The translations under genes were made by a program, and so were the position numbers. Positions 63,249 to 64,000 of a stretch of DNA of 64,000 nt are shown piece by piece; the first letter of the stretch is position 1; each line of letters begins with the position of its first letter. Under the pieces are notes generated by a model. That model was given only the letters and a program-made list of their open reading frames with translations, had not been told where the DNA came from and did not search any database. The stretch lies in NCBI RefSeq assembly GCF_000002995.4, contig NW_025062475.1, positions 11,784,187 to 11,848,186 on the forward strand, in the 5' to 3' direction. Origin of the DNA: Brugia malayi. Its lineage: Eukaryota > Nematoda > Chromadorea > Rhabditida > Onchocercidae.

Positions 63249-64000
63249 CTAATGATAAATTACAGCAAATACATGGGAACATTAATATAATTGGTAAATT
63301 TTAATAGTGCTTATAAAGAGTTAGAAATAAATATTGCTAATGAAGTAAGAGGGCTTTTGATTGAATCTTAATTAAATCATATATTAGATTAAGTCAGATT
63401 TTAATTTTCACACTAAAAAAAAAAAAAAAAAAAAAAACGAAATAAATAAACTATTCGTGGCATTTATTTTTTAAAAAATATTTTCAAAAATAGGTGTCTA
63501 TGAAAAAAAAAAAAATTTTTTTTATTTATAAAAAATTGTCTTTCGAAATGGTCCAAATTAATAAAAATTTTCCATCCATTTTCATTTTATACTTCTGAGT
63601 TAAAATGATAGCATAGATAGGTACTACTTAAATTATCAGTATGAGTTATTATAATGTTATAATAATAACAACAATAATGATAGTATCATATCATATCATA
63701 TCATTTTTGATTACTTACATATGTCAATCGTTTTTCTGAAAACACTACACATTCTTTAAAAGAAACTAATTTTTTATTCTATTACTGCTACTATTACTTC
63801 CATTATTACTGATAATGTAATAACTATCTTATAACAATTAAAAATAATAATAATAATAACGTAATAATAATTGATAATAATTATCATTAATAATAATGGT
63901 AATAATAATAACAATAATAATTCGTTCATATAATTGAAGTATGAATTGTAATAATTATTAGTGATGATAATCGTTCAAGCATTTTCATTCAACAAAATCA

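Larger units (their letters stand above)
59307..64000. other. Upstream intron/flank of the Hox gene, no certain exon
   Basis: The 5' part of the Hox gene must continue here or past the window, but no exon with a hexapeptide was found. The content is AT-rich sequence, (AAT)n (61083-61250), (CA)n (61321-61345), a 27-bp exact duplication (62221-62274) and short ATATC repeats (63684-63703). A possible small coding exon at 63248-63194 has compatible phase. The 165-codon ORF at 60228-59731 on the minus strand is basic and hydrophobic without resemblance to any family; not called as a gene. Confidence 0.5.

Overview
The window is nuclear DNA of a nematode. It is very AT-rich and full of homopolymer runs. 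Its genes are made of many short exons with GT..AG introns and TTTCAG-like acceptors, and several starts lie just behind a pyrimidine-CAG that could take a spliced leader. The gene set has clear worm counterparts, including a mab-5-type Hox homeodomain. The extreme AT content fits some spirurine (filarial-type) genomes, but the sequence alone does not prove a clade or species. All gene models below were built by hand from splice signals, reading phase and remembered family motifs.

Layout: 110-1283 (+) is the 3' part of protein phosphatase inhibitor 2. 2902-1452 (-) is FAIM. 3253-3690 is a 46-bp minisatellite. 8151-5664 (-) is uridine phosphorylase. 8152-11979 has no recognisable gene. 20899-12154 (-) is a 26-exon golgin of the GMAP-210/TRIP11 type. 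22259-25280 (+) is an acid-ceramidase/NAAA-family amidase. A gene desert of about 16 kb (25281-41526) follows, holding only low-complexity DNA, microsatellites and a few duplications. 41527-45423 (+) is a globin with an N-myristoylation signal. 48511-46106 (-) is UTP11. Then comes a compact (+) group: COX6B (49280-49699), an NDUFC2-like complex I subunit (50090-50746), tubulin cofactor C (50830-52046) and an unfamiliar acylation-motif protein (52977-54479). 59306-56988 (-) holds the last two exons of a mab-5-type Hox gene, whose upstream part continues towards or past the right edge.

Most genes are unrelated housekeeping functions: PP1 control, pyrimidine salvage, Golgi tethering, lipid-amide hydrolysis, ribosome assembly and tubulin folding. 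The clearest functional grouping is 49.2-52.1 kb. There two respiratory-chain subunits lie 390 bp apart, and the second ends 83 bp before the tubulin cofactor gene, a spacing that suggests a nematode operon.

The observations most worth a second look are: the Met-Gly-Cys-Cys protein with a PPxY motif and lysine-rich tail; the myristoylation-motif globin that appears to lack the distal histidine; a GC-rich island inside the Hox intron with inverted repeats and a 39-codon ORF; two long hairpins near 52.8 and 53.5 kb; an inferred GC-AG intron in FAIM; and a sharp compositional mosaic between gene-dense and gene-poor blocks.
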